A stretch of 45,487 bases of DNA from Spirogloea muscicola (GCA_009602725.1 WELB01000088.1:393981-439467), one strand, 5' to 3'; shown: positions 33,201-44,782, numbered from the stretch's first letter. Numbers and translations are program-made. The notes: generated by a model from the letters alone, not told the origin.

Positions 33201-36200
33201 TCTCACCTCCAGTTGTCACATTGCTCTATACGTCTCACATAAGTCCTTGCCTGACGCAGTAGGTGACTTCGTGACAGGTCGATTTCCATGATACCTCGAG
33301 AGGGAGCAGGCTGCCGACTTTGACCGACTACTTTGGCTTCACTATGGCTGAATTGAGTAGACATGGGAGTCTTCTCGCCAACCCCTCTAGCGGGCCCAAG
33401 AACCCCAGTATGCTCATGTACCGCCCATTCAGTAGCTGGGCAAGTAACAGTGAGGTACTAAGTCTTGAAGCTGCTGCGCTTCAGACGGCCTTTGCCTCAG
33501 CTGAGTCCAGATGCCAGTCTCTTCATGGTCAGCTCATCAGCAGTGTCACGCATCTTGTGTGTTCTGCAAGTTTTTCCTCTCTGGCAGCATTGGAGCTAAG
33601 ACCCACCGCGTTGTGTTGGATCTGGACCACTTTCTCAGTGGTCCATGCGATTGCCGCAAGAGGAGGAGGTTGTGGCTGTAGCTCTTGGAAGGGGCTGGGC
33701 TTCCGCTGGCACCAGCCTGCATATGCTGAGACTGTTCACAGAGGCTGGCTTGCAGGTACTGAACTTGCATGAAGCTGGTATGTGCCAAGTACTTAGACGT
33801 AAGCACACAGCAGTATTGAGATTCGGTAGTGCGTCATGCTGGAACAACCTGCAACCATGCAGGCAAAGTCTGAAGCAACACAACGAGCTTCTTTGTTGTG
33901 GACAGATTGTTATGGCTGACAGAAGCCTCCATATATGCAGCAATTTGTGTTGTCTCTTGCTGGACCTATTGTCACGATGGCTGGTCACGAGGAGAAGCTG
34001 GCAGTGGTCACACATGCAGGCCCACCGCTCGCTTCTGGAGATCAGGTGAGGTTGTCTTACATTGGCAGCTTCTGTGCCGACTGCTGTGGAGGCAAGCAAT
34101 GAGTTATGTACTAGGGTTGTGTAGATTGATATCATATATTCCTATCGTTCTTCCTAAGCACAGTGACGCTGAGGACTGACGCTGCTGGTGGCTGCAATGA
34201 GCACCAAACACACTATTGTGAATGGCTATTGCCTACCTCAAGTGCTAGCTACCCACAGCAATGTCAAGTGCTTGCTAGCACTTCAGCAGTCAGATGTAGC
34301 AGCACTGCTGACAGTACCTTTCTGTTGGCTGCAGCTTATGGACTTCGTCCTTTACGAGATGTGCAAGCAACAAGTTGTTGCTAGTGGTAGACTGCCTCTT
34401 AGCAGGGCTGCAACATTGGCTTGGCTCGGCTTCAGTGAAGATGGTCAACTCAGCACCTATGATTCGCAGGTTGGACAAAACCCTGGTGCTCGGCTCGAGA
34501 GCTATTTGTGTTCTTGTTTGTGAACTCCACTTGCAGTGTTGCTGGCTGACACTGTGTATAGCTGCTTCCCACCCTTGACACGTTCTTGATGATGCATAGC
34601 TAGTACAGAGTACAACACTTAAGTTGTAAGCCTTAAGCCTGGATGACCAGACTCCTCTCAGACCACATGTGCAGGGCATCATTCGTGTGTATTGCAGTGG
34701 TTATGGTGGCTGCTGGGTACCCGTCTTCAGGTTAGACTCACTACTCTGACTGGCTTGCAGCTCTTTAGTCCAAGCGATTCATGGACAATGCCTGCACGGC
34801 ATGCTAGCCATACACCCAGTCAGCAAATTGCATAAAGCTCTCATCTCGAGCATCCAATACAATGCGGCGGTTCTTATTTGCCTGCTAAGTATTCATGCAG
34901 CTCAAGCATTGAGAGGAAATGCAGCAGCGAAAGTCACTGGGTTGTTGGTCTTAGCAACGCTTCCGTTTACTGCATCGTCTGCAAGCTGCCTGACAGCCAG
35001 CCTCAGGCATGTTTCAGTCGTGCTGCACACAGATGATTGATCAATCTGGCTAGGATGATAGGCAATCTCCTCGTGAATTTATCTTGGCAGTGTGCTCATC
35101 TGAAGGACCAACACGTAAAGGAAGCTAAGAATCACTTGTCCCAAGATGCAGGTTGCGCCCCGACCAGTCTTGACGACGCTTCCGCTTCGAGTGCCGCTCG
35201 TCAGCTCTGACCTGGGAGCAGAAAATATTGAAGAGGAGTACGTGCGTGGCAGCATACAGCTGCTCCAGGTCTGTCCCAAAATCTATACCATTGTGTGCAG
35301 CTAAGTCTTGTTACCTGGACTTGAACTGAAAGAATCGTGGCTCGTCGTGATGCAGGCTCGAACACAGGCAGAAAGCTCAGGCCTGTCAGCCGACGAGGAA
35401 GACAGGCTGGAGGACAGCGTCCTCAAGTTGGAGGCCAACCTTGACAGATGTCTTCTCCGTGTCTTTGTGTCTGCTTGTAAAGGTACTCTGCAGTACCTCG
35501 GTCAGACATGCAGATAAATGCACACGTAGTGAAGGGACAGTGGATCTGGGCATGTAAGTTTGCTACTTCACGGCGCCTGACGCAGCAGAGGTACAGGCTG
35601 AGTACTGGCTGCCCTCGCTTATGCAAGCTGTGATTGTCCGTTCTTCCGTGCAGCTGACCGCATGGTCCGCGCACTTGAGGTTGCCAAGATGCTGAGGCTG
35701 CACAAGTCCCTGGAAGGCGCCATTCGGCTTGTTGCCAACATGCGGCTGCCGGCCTTGGCTGAGCGCCTCAATGCCCACCTCGAGGTGACACTGCACCTCT
35801 GTCTTCCTTATCTGCTCTGCATACATGATCCTTCTATCAGGTCATTTTGCTAGCTGCATGACTGACACTTATCCTGGTTAATATATAATGCAGAACAAGC
35901 TGCGGCTGGAGCAAACAGAAGGGGCAGAACTGAAAGAAGGGTTTGAGATGTTCACGGTCCCTTACCCGTCACTGCAAACTCCTCCTCAGTCATGCAATGC
36001 CAGACTACCCACATCAACAGCGGCTGTTGTTCAACCCCCCACGCCAGCCTCCCTCCAAACCCACTCCTCCCACCTTGACACTCCTAGCGGCGCACCCGAT
36101 AACTCGTTTACAAGTCGTAGACCTGAAGACTTGCTTCCATGCGGTCAAGCTGGCCACGACAGAGACGAAGGAGCAAAGGAGCACCGTCAACTTGGGACGC

Positions 36201-36433
36201 CAGCTGGTGTAGCAGCGGAGGAATGTGTCAGTGCAAAGCAGACATCACTTTCGTCTGCAGATGTTCGCAGGCAGGCAGCTCCTTTAAGGACGTATGCAAA
36301 GGTCAGCAACCCCTTTGCCAAGGTGAATCAGGCATCGGCGGGTCTACTGGCTGAGGGCTCTCTGCTTGACTCTGTTAAAAAGATGCAGCAATTGTCGCCT
36401 GTGGCAAAAAGGCGGCAGGGCAAGGCCATGTAG
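30211..36433 (+). CDS. WDHD1: Ctf4/AND-1/WDHD1-type replisome adaptor
   Basis: Trimeric adaptor linking the CMG helicase to DNA polymerase alpha in the nucleus (family knowledge). Eighteen exons fit: 30211-30483, 30851-31002, 31147-31254, 31492-31625, 31738-31849, 32044-32312, 32483-32585, 32798-33034, 33278-33454, 33639-33755, 33941-34045, 34335-34469, 34675-34730, 34925-35006, 35152-35268, 35356-35482, 35654-35784 and 35894-36433. An N-terminal WD40 propeller (FTLPIRSLAYSPTGG, VIYWDVATGK, VVIWDNLTRKDLDF) is followed by the SepB beta-propeller (RFLAYNMLGCV, VDFHDTSRGSRLPTLTDYFG, LSLAGPIVTMAGHEEKLAVV) and the helical end (RMVRALEVAKMLRLHKSLEG), then a disordered tail with NPFAK. No HMG box is seen. 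The sum is 2975 bases, one short of 992 codons: the ATG at 30211 (CGCCATGG) is out of frame until a base is added, probably at the N at 30254. Confidence 0.93.
32323..32384 (+). repeat. Degenerate telomere-like repeat in WDHD1 intron 6
   Basis: A string of CCCTAAA-like units (AACCCTAAACCCC, CTAAACCCTAATG, TTAACCCTACAC, TTTAAACCC) lies just after the donor at 32313 and inside the intron 32313-32482. Confidence 0.75.
34731..34924 (+). other. Intron 13 of the WDHD1 homologue
   Basis: Splicing 34730 to 34925 completes WVPVFSSESHWVVGLSNASV without a frame break. This fixes the short exon 34925-35006, which is followed by an apparent GC-AG intron. Confidence 0.8.
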
Positions 36434-37024
36434 ACTAAAGAGCAGTTAGCAGGCTCGCTTCACTATGTTGTTGCCAATCTAGTGTGTGCATCAAGACTGT
36501 TGGCCGGGCTAACGTGCACACATTTGCATGCTGGCAAGTCTGCCTATTCAGTGCATGCCAAAGCATTACGGCGCCCTGCAGCTTGCATGAGAGGTTCCCC
36601 TTTGGTGATGCGATGAAGCCTGCACAGATTGAGCGCAGTGGGTATTTAAAAGCAAGAAAGGCATTCATTGAGGATGTCCCCGCTAAAGGTAGATGGAGAT
36701 GCGATCCTCAGAGACTTGTAGTCCTAGCCATCCAAAAAGTGCTGTGGCTGCTTGCTAAAAATTCTGTGCCCTGTACCCTGAAGGCTATTCTTCAGGAGGA
36801 TCTCTGACGTAGTAATGTTGTCTGTCAACTCAGCCTTACCTGGGTGATTTGATATACACGAGGATATAGAAGTGTAAGCTAATTTCAAGTGCAGGTATTT
36901 AGGAAGGCTCCCGTGATCTGAGAATATTAGTCAAGTAAGCTGCATCTTCTTCCCTGCTCTTGTAAGTCTCCCCTGTAAGATATGTTATACTCAGAAAGGC
37001 CTGTCCTAGCCTTCGTGTGCTCGT
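36434..37024. other. WDHD1 3' flank, no gene seen
   Basis: About 590 bases after the WDHD1 stop with one plus-strand open frame (36484-36807) that resembles nothing known. Likely 3' UTR and spacer before the LINE 3' end. Confidence 0.4.
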
Positions 37025-38100
37025 GCACTGGATGAAGAAGGTGCTCGCCCATTGAGAAGAGGGGCTGGCAAAGCCAACCCAAAAAGAATGGACAATGTTC
37101 AAAGCCAAAGAAAGAGGTGCTGAAAAAGGACTACACTATAAAGTGCAAGATGGTGCAGAGGGAGATGCAGATGGCTGCTCAGTATCCATGTGTGAGCAAC
37201 AGCAGATCAGAGTAACTCGGAGCAGGAGAAGCGGCACTTTGCCGAGACCCGGAAGCAGCAGCCATAGCACGGCCAGCCCGCGCGTGGACCGCATGAGCCA
37301 AAGAGCGCTGCAGCGAGACCGCCAGCCTCATCCGAAAGACCTGCGAGAGGGAGCCGGCAGCATTGAAGACTGGCAAACCCTGCCGCCGCTCGATGGCCTC
37401 CCGAGCAAGCCGCTGGAGGAGATCCAACCAGCCACTGCCAAATGCCCCGTGTACGTCAATGGCCAGTGCCGCGAAGGCATCGCCTGGAGGGTGGTCAGAG
37501 TACTTGCGCTCCTTACTCCGAGCCGCCATAGCGACCGCGTGCCCGACAAGCGTCGCGGACCTCGCGGGGTTGGCCGAATCAACGCAATCGGCAGTCACCA
37601 CATCAGCGATGATGCGCGGACCTCCTCCGGGCGGGATGGCAACGAGGACCGCGCGGCGGGTGTGAAGCTGTCCATCGGCGCCCCGCAGGATGGGCATTAT
37701 CGTGGAGTTCTCCACTGCCACCTTGTAGCCGGCCTCCAGGAACACACCCTGCATGGCGTCTCGCAGGAGGTCGTGCGAACCTGTCCGCTCGCCCCCGTGT
37801 GCACAGCGGAGCTTGTGGGCCGCCAACGCCGCAGGGTCATCGTGGCGAGCACCGCACTCGCACTGTCGGACCCCGATGAGGCAGGGAGGGAGGAGGCCGA
37901 GGAGCCGGTGGGCCGCCGTCCTGAATACCGCGTCTGGAATAGTCAGCGCCGCGTAGATGGGGAGTGCTGCTAGCCACGCCGCCGCCCCAGGGGAGGAGGC
38001 GGAGAGGAGCCGGGCGCGCCCTCGGGTGTCGTGCGGCGGAAGGAGCTCCACCAACTGGTCGTAGGCNCCGCCATCGAGACGCCTTACTGCTAGCTGTTAC
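37025..38100 (-). mobile_element. 5'-truncated LINE with restriction-like endonuclease domain
   Basis: The best-preserved copy of the family in this window. The element runs leftwards: a coding part at about 38095-37179, then a 3' UTR ending with the hairpin (arms 37062-37068 and 37074-37080), CTTCTCAATGGGCGAGCACC and a CTTCTTC-like tail near 37035. The 5' side breaks off near an ambiguous base at 38067. I found no convincing target-site duplication. Confidence 0.8.
37179..38054 (-). pseudogene. C-terminal part of a LINE polyprotein (restriction-like endonuclease end)
   Basis: A 291-codon open frame, probably lacking its reverse transcriptase. Seen: AAWLAALPIYAALTIPDAVF, the region that normally follows the RT and thumb in such elements; a Cys-Cys-His-Cys cluster at residues 65, 67, 80 and 84 (CECG, HKLRC); HD at 94-95; and RIIADVVTADC, which fits the DV of a PD-(D/E)XK core. 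The order CCHC knuckle then nuclease core is what R2-type and related RLE-bearing non-LTR elements show. The end, AAGSLSQVFRMRLAVSLQRS, recurs in two other copies in this window. The frame is open to its upstream end, so the copy may be fairly young, but it is truncated and lacks an RT. Confidence 0.7.
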
Positions 38101-38425
38101 TGTGACATGCGCGACTCTTGGCTGCAGCTTCAATCACATGGCAGCTCAGATCAATTGGTATCTCCTTGCCGGAGAAATTGGATCTCCTAACGGCGGCGAG
38201 GATTGTGAACAGCCGAGCCTTGCCAGAGGGCTGCCACGGCCCACAGTCTACTACCAATCGCATCCGCTTCTCAGGCTGGCGAGACCATGATTGCTCTTGC
38301 TACACAAAATTTGGAGAAGCAGACCGAGTCTCCCTACCTCAGCTCCGAACATGCGCGTACTTTCTAGACGACATGACGGAGCACTGCAGTGGGAAGCTGC
38401 CGTGCTTGCCCTGCTTCCGGGGAGA

Positions 38426-39862
38426 CTACGACTCAACACTCGCAGCTGAGACTACTTCCTCACTCTCGCCTTCTTCCCTCTCGCTGAGGCCCGGAATGTA
38501 GAGCAAGCTGACGTCAAACACAACTGGGCTGCTGGGAGGCACCCGAGGTCGGCCTGCTGCTGCACTCAGGCCCTTGGGGAAGGCCAGCTGCAGAATGAAC
38601 CAAGGCCAAGCATGTCTTTGTGTCATGCATAAGGGAGGCTGTCTAGGAAAGCAGACCATTCACTACGAGACCAGACTATGAGCATCTTTCAGCAGCTCGC
38701 AGAGTCAAGGACCTATACAGAAGCAATGTGCACAGACAACATAAGCTGGCCAATAAGAGCAGTAGGTGCCCTGACAAGCTGGAGGGTGTGACAGTATAGC
38801 TGCTCAAACAGAGGTGCTATGGTAAGCAGAGTGGCTCACAGGTCCAGGAATGTAAAGGCGGCGAGTACCACCGGTCTTCATAGTCAAGATGCCCTCATCA
38901 AGGCCAGGTATGACCTAGACGGACAGTGCACACAGAATACACTGGTCATCCCTGGTCTGCCACATGCAGCTCCCTGCTTGATTGGTGGCCAGCACATCCT
39001 AGGATTGTCGAATATCAGGGCAACCATGGGGCTCAGTGATAATCACCTGCCCAGAACCAACCCTGAAAATGTAGGGTACTCCCTTCTCAAGCGAGCTGCA
39101 ACCAGTGAAGCAAGGACGTTGAGGTCACAAGCAGATTGAGGAGGCTGGGCATCTACCAGTGGACAGCCACTTCTAGTCAAAGAGGCAGATGAAAGTGCAA
39201 GACTGCTGCTCACCTATCAAAGACTTTGCCATCAGGAAGCTGGGCAACATAGTCTGCTGCCACCTGCCATGCGCCCCAAAGAATGCTATAATTAGCTGCA
39301 GGCAAGGGATTGCGGATCCCTATGTAATCAACTTCATTCATTTTACCTTGCAACACCTGATCAGCATTACCCTACGGGGTTACTGCTTGAGCTCCAGACA
39401 AGCATGCAACCGAAGTCAGAGCACAGGTTGAGTTTCACCTGAAAGCCAACCCTGGGTGAGGGGCCAGATCCTTCTCTCAGGTCCTTGTATTGCAGGCCAG
39501 ATTCAGTGGTCACATAGGCCTTCTGCAAATTATGCATCACAGAGGATGAGACAACGCAGTTGAGAGCCCTGAGACGCAAGAGTTGTACACCTACGGGGGC
39601 CCCTTAGTGCTTGCAGGCCTTCCCTCATCTCTGTATCTGCAGCTAGGACTCTTCAATCTGCCCTGTCTGGTACCAAGCGTTTGTCTACTTACTGACTTCA
39701 GATTGGCTTCACAGTCTGCATCGCAGAGCTTTATGGACTTCTCTTCAGCAGGAGGTAGAGATGCAGCACGGGCCGCAGTGACGGTGCTCGCAGTCAATGC
39801 CACCGCCAGAGAAGCAAGGGCCGCTCGCCTGTTGCAGGTCGAAGCCGCCTCCTCCACGACTT
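38426..39862 (-). CDS. FKBP16-3-like thylakoid-lumen immunophilin, 5' exon missing
   Basis: FKBP-type peptidyl-prolyl isomerase-like protein, expected in the plastid lumen. Exons: 39862-39693, 39522-39439, 39263-39214, 39095-39047, 38914-38840 and 38587-38426; frames join throughout (196 codons with the stop, after a leading split codon). The first exon carries RRAALASLAVALTASTVTAA then RAASLPPAEEKSIKLCD, a bipartite-like lumenal targeting signal with a hydrophobic stretch and cleavage-like end. The FKBP fold follows: ESGLQYKDLREGSGPSPRVG, VAADYVAQLPDGKVFDS, YIFRVGSGQ, VIPGLDEGILTMKTGG, RRLYIPGP, SSPVVFDVSLLYIPGL. The active-site Trp of FKBP12 (VIKGW) is replaced by Leu (VIPGL), as in its plant relatives, so isomerase activity may be weak. 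Residue AA at 39862 needs a preceding exon that I could not fix. Confidence 0.85.
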
Positions 39863-40620
39863 CTGCAGTCGTTACTCGCGCATGTTAGAAGCAACAACGG
39901 GCAATGCTTACGATGACAGGGCCTGCAAGTTTAGTAGACACCAAGTTTTCGCTGTGTTTGTCACAATACAGCCTCTTCAGCAGGCTGGTCGAGCCCATCC
40001 ATGCGGTTGCCGCATGGTCTTACCACTGCTGCACCTTGTAGGGCTGTTGCTGGGCCTTCGCTTGCCCTGACATGGCCTGTCGCCTGCGCCTGACAATGTA
40101 GTCGCTGCGCTTCCTGCACAGCAACATAGCCTGAGAAGGAGCAAGAGAAGGGCGAGCGCCGGTGGGCTCTGACCCCTGCCATACCGCCACATGCCAGCTG
40201 ACATCCTGGGCTTGACCGCTCTCGCTGCAACCCAAAGGCTTCAGCGCAGCGCGCAGCGAGCCGGATCGCCGCCCTGAAACGCGGCGTCCTAGGCGGCGAC
40301 GGCGGCGGGCGGCGGCGGCGGCGGCGGCGGCGGAAATGGCGGCCACAGCGCCTCCCGCGGTGGCGCAGCTGGCGGCGAGCCCCAGCGGCCGCTACATTCC
40401 GCTGCCGGTGCAACTATGCATAGCCTTGATGCCGCCACACCTCCGCTGGCCACGGAGACGGCAGGCCCTGCTGCGCTGCAGGACGGTGCGGCGGCGACGA
40501 CGGCGTGGTAGCGGCGAGTGCCTGGAGCAATTTTCAGCTGGACGTCGTGCTGACCTGCCATTGTGCCTGGTGCTGAGCCGGCAGCCGCCGTGGGCTTCGG
40601 TGGTGCGAGTGGCAGAGGCT
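39863..40620. promoter_or_regulatory. Divergent GC-rich region between FKBP and methyltransferase genes
   Basis: Holds the undetermined 5' exons of both neighbours. A plus-strand ATG at 40336 opens MAATAPPAVAQLAASPSGRY after a (GGC)n run at about 40305-40335 and looks like a real N-terminus, but I could not splice it into the methyltransferase with confidence. On the minus strand a frame with RRSGSLRAALKPLGCSESGQ resembles a transit peptide and might belong to the FKBP gene, but lacks an ATG. Confidence 0.4.
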
Positions 40621-40621
40621 C

Positions 40622-43109
40622 GCAGGCTGCAGAGTCAAGGGGGCCTCCAAGGAGTGGCGCGCGGCCGCCCGCGCTGCCGGCAGCCGGCGCGTCGCCATAT
40701 CCTGCAGCCTCTCCACGGCAGTGCCGCCACCGCCGTCGGAGGCGAAGGAGGCGGAGTACACGCCGTCAGGATCGTCTCGCATGAACCTCGCCACTGCCGC
40801 CGTCAACCTCCTCTTCTCCTTCCAGCCTTTCTTCAAGTTCGCTGCCGGCAAGGTCGGGACACAGGCGCTCGTACGACGACCGAGCTGGAATGGCATGGCA
40901 TTTGGCTGCGGCAGTGCAAATAGGCTGGAGTGATGTGGCCGTGTGCTTGAGGTGATCAACCACTTTGCTGCTAATTCTGCACGGAAAAGCAGGCGCGAGA
41001 GATGATGATTCGGCGGGGAGAAGAGATTGGTCATCCGTGGCCGCCCGTGCTCGCAAAACTCCACAAGCACGACTGGGAAGCTGAGCTGCAGCTTGTGCAA
41101 GACAAGCACCTCATCTATCCTGAGGTGCTCAAATAGGTCTGACTGTGCAGTCTCACGTCACTTGGAATATACGGTCCGGTCCTGGTGGTCAGCAAGGCAA
41201 AGGGCCTCAAAACAGAGGGAGCGACTAGGCTGACATAGTAAAAAGTGCTGACAGATGCCTAAAACTTTGACGAAGTCTTCATACACAGAATGCCACACAT
41301 ATTCAGCCAGCCTCAAGTCCTATCTTCTAGATATTCTGGCAATGAGGGGTGTGCATGCAGCCTTGCCTCAGAGAGGACGTGCATTCTTTGGTCAATGTGT
41401 TCTGGCAACTTAAGCATGATAATCAGGGTCTTCTCATTCATGCAAGACCTTTTGTTGTTGACTGGCTGGCCCTCAGTACTACCTGAAGCCCTTTCATGCC
41501 TACAAGCAAGGGAATCTCTCATGGGATGCGGCGCTGGAGATGGACTTGGCAGCCAAGGCAGTGCATGCCCCGCTCTTTGACCCCTTGGTGAGCCTCTATC
41601 AGATGGACTGGTAAGAAGGGACTGCTACGCACGCCCTGTCCCTGTGCATGTCCTGCTTGCATCTTTGATCCCTTACTCTCTGTGATGAGATGTGCTAAAT
41701 ATGTGTTGTGTATGAAATGTGCAATGCACCGATGGAGGGCAAAGACTTGGATCCAGAGGGTGATGTGAGGCTTCGAAATAGCTATCACAAGGAGCTCATC
41801 TCCTTGCTGCCCTTTGATCCTCATACCATCGTGGACATAGGCTGCGCAACTGGCCTCAGCACATTTGCATTGCACAAGGTACATTGAACGTTGTTATCCT
41901 GCTGGTTTTCCCGATGAAGCAGCAGTTGTGCAAAGCGCTAACAACCATGAATAGCCACCTGCTGCAAAGTGCGTCGTCAATTCGACCCTGCAGCATGACT
42001 GTTGTGCAGCCAAGATGTTGCAGGAGATAGACCACAGTGTTGCACAGCTCAAAGTCCTTCAGTGACGTGCTACTGCAGGTCCTTCCAGGGGCTGCAGTGG
42101 TAGGTCTTGATTTGTCACCGCAATTCTTGGCAGTAGCTACGTACCTGGCAAGAGAGAATCACCAGGTACTTCAATATCTGTTCAGCTGCCATGGCCATCA
42201 CCCTCTTCTGAAGAGCCTCACCTTGTATAGATCTGACCATTGATCACGCTGTCATAATCAATCATATCTCGTCATATTCGAAGCAGGAGGGCAAAGTCAT
42301 TAAGCCTTGTCAACATAGATTGCAACAAGCACTAAAGTGTAACGTTGTTTGCAACACAGGGTGACCAGATTAAGTTCTTACATGGTGCAGGAGAAGCCAC
42401 AGGACTTCCTTCTAACTCTGTGGACCTCGTCTCTATGTGCTTGGTCTGTCATGAGCTACCCCGCTTCGCAACAAAGCAGGTGTGGAAATAGTCAAGCAAA
42501 ATGTTTCGCTGTTCATCTCTTTCCCACTTTCTGTGCATTTGGCCAGATAGGCCAACGTGCTATTTAGGACCATGGCTTCACACTTGAGGATTTTGGGACA
42601 GTATATGTCAACCCCAGCAGCAGCTGCAGTGAAAGCTGATGTGCATGCGTGACTCCAGATTATAGCGGAAGCACAGAGGATACTGAGACCTGGAGGAGCT
42701 CTGGCAATCATGGAGATGAATCCTCAGTCGCCATTCTTGCAGAGGATGGTCAACAACGTGTTTGCTTTCACTGCTGTAAGTGCTACCACACAAGAGTCCT
42801 CAGCATCTACTTGAATCTTGTGCTGGACAACATGACGAGAGCCGCCCATGTAGCAGTATGTACATGCTGGGTTTGTCCGGCAATTTAGCAAGTAGGCTTT
42901 GCGGCTCTTCTTAAAAGCAGGCCAAATGTTTGCCTCCTCCTGCTGAGGATGCTGGCTTCCATGGCTTGCAGTTCAAGGCCACAGAGCCCTACTTTGACGA
43001 CTACAGAACTTTCCCAATTCGAGAAGCCATTGAGGAGCGAGGTTTCTCCTCACCCAAGATGAGCGAGGTCTCACCTCGCCACTTGATACTTGTGGCCGTT
43101 AAAGAGTAG
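40622..43109 (+). CDS. Plastid-type SAM-dependent methyltransferase, 5' end unresolved
   Basis: Class I SAM methyltransferase; the substrate is unknown. Exons: one ending at 40852, then 40993-41124, 41477-41587, 41738-41878, 42079-42165, 42360-42479, 42659-42775 and 42972-43109 (TAG), all joining in phase 0. Seen in order: a transit-peptide-like leader (SKEWRAAARAAGSRRVAISC), NLLFSFQPFFKFAAGK, IGHPWPPVLAKLHKHDWEAE, YYLKPFHAYKQGNLSWDAAL, the SAM motif I VDIGCATGLSTFALHK, motif II VVGLDLSPQFLAVA, LPSNSVDLVSMCLVCHELPR, RILRPGGALAIMEMNPQSP, and a C-terminal FKATEPYFDDYRTFP. It resembles plant plastid-predicted methyltransferases of the UbiE-like superfamily. The acceptor at 41737 lacks a good pyrimidine tract and is the weakest junction. 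The start is in the GC-rich zone, and an ATG at 40780 (MNLATAAVNLL) is also possible. Confidence 0.85.
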
Positions 43110-44782
43110 GAGGCTGCATTGGTGGCCACCAGGGCATCAGATGATAGCATCCGTGGCTCACATGATAGAGCCTGGTATCAGAGCCTAGTTGGACAGTCAA
43201 AAGGCACGGCACCACTTTCATTTGTAACAGCACGGTTGCAAGGGGATGAAGCATTGCTGGGGCGGATGCCTTGACCTAAACAGGATCTGAAGTCATATTT
43301 CTGCTGTACCTGCTACATCCGAAAGGCACATCAGGTGCATCTGATCAAGGCAAAGAGGATAGGTAGGATGATGCTCTTCGCATGTTGTAAGCCCCCAAAA
43401 GCACCCCCCATCAGCCCTCCCCGCCCCCCCCTTCTTGACCCCAGGGTACAGTAAGGCCCAGTATGATGATTGGCAAGAGGATATGTCCTCAAGGGCACAG
43501 GCCGTGACTGGCCAGTCCAGAAACTCGAAAAGTTGTAATCCAGGAGGTGTTAGGGAGGGCAGGTAGATGATAGGCTGACGTAGCACTGCCAGTAGCATAC
43601 AGGATGCTCTGCAGCCACTTCTGAATTGCACAAAGGTCGACAACAGAGAAGGCGAGCATGCCAAGTATCTGGGGCCATAAGTGACGCCTTTGCCAAAATT
43701 CATGGTTAAGTACTCTTGTCAAGATGCCAGGCCCTTCCTGCAGCACCCTTACGAAGTAGCCCAAGTCCAGCTTGCGCGCATCCACTTGCTTATGTATTGG
43801 TGAAAGGGTCCAAATCACCCCCGCCTTTGCTTGCTCACAAGAAATGCTGACAATCTAGAGCGTGAATGAGTAGGCTGTCAAGTGAGATGTACAATGCAGT
43901 ATTCTTCTTCCTTGCAAATATCTACTGCAGTTGTTTGCAAGACCTGAAGTACCTGCAAGTACGTTTTGCTTGATGAATAGTCATTGTTGATGTTCTTGGG
44001 CTAGGGTGCCACGAGTGAGGCCGCTTCAATCGAGTTGCTCTTTCAGCGACAGACTCAGCCCCAGTTATCGAAAAATTTGCAATATTGGAGGAAGGAGAAA
44101 ATCTCCTGAAGCCTGATGCGGCACAATTGTGCGCAGGGTCGAAGGTTGTGAGCAAGATCTCCTTGCTAAGTTGAACTTGATCAGCTCCAACGCCCTACCA
44201 TTACTTCAACCATTACTTCAATGACAAGTGACAACCAAGCCTTCAGACTCCTTCTTTGAGCTCACGAACGAGCTCAAGCGAAGCCTGTAGGAAATCTTCA
44301 ATTGATCAGGTATCTCCATAACGGGGCCTGCTGAGATAGACCAGGTACTCTTGCTCCAAGGCACAGATGATATCCTGTCCTCAATCAACCTTGGTCAGCT
44401 ACGAGGCGATATTCCTTGTTACACAATATCTCAAGATGGAGGTAAAATGACATCGCATAAGGCTATCAATTTCTTGACTAAGTCCATTTAACCAGTCCAA
44501 GGCAGCTCTCGAGCTGCTTCTGCAGCGAAGACTGCATGGTCTTATGTGTTTGCGAGGCCTGGATAAATATCGCAGTGTTCCCTATGAGAGGACTAAGAGG
44601 AGACCTGGCCAAAGTCGCCGCCGACATCGAATGCATTGATGGCACACCTTTCCCTCAGAAGCTCCAGCTCTTCTCCTGTGTGACACTCGGGCAACAATGA
44701 GCACAGCACTTTCTGCTATATAGCTCTCCTGCTCCAGTGAGTAATATATGAGTTGGAAACCCCATTCACCTTAAGCCTGCTA
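43110..44782. other. Region with patchy coding signal, unassigned
   Basis: No complete gene can be built. Several plus-strand pieces look protein-like: ATDSAPVIEKFAILEEGENL near 44050-44120, AEIDQVLLLQGTDDILSSIN then LGQLRGDIPCYTISQDG near 44330-44440, and AALELLLQRRLHGLMCLRGL near 44500-44570. A minus-strand frame at 43489-43818 (LDLGYFVRVLQEGPGILTRV) is another candidate. I recognise none. They could be exons of one unknown gene or a decayed pseudogene between the methyltransferase and NUP43. Confidence 0.3.

Noticed and set aside
37095-37973. Plus-strand 292-codon open frame at 37.1-38.0 kb
   Set aside because: It is antisense to the LINE C-terminal frame, which has the zinc knuckle and shares peptide sequence with two other copies.
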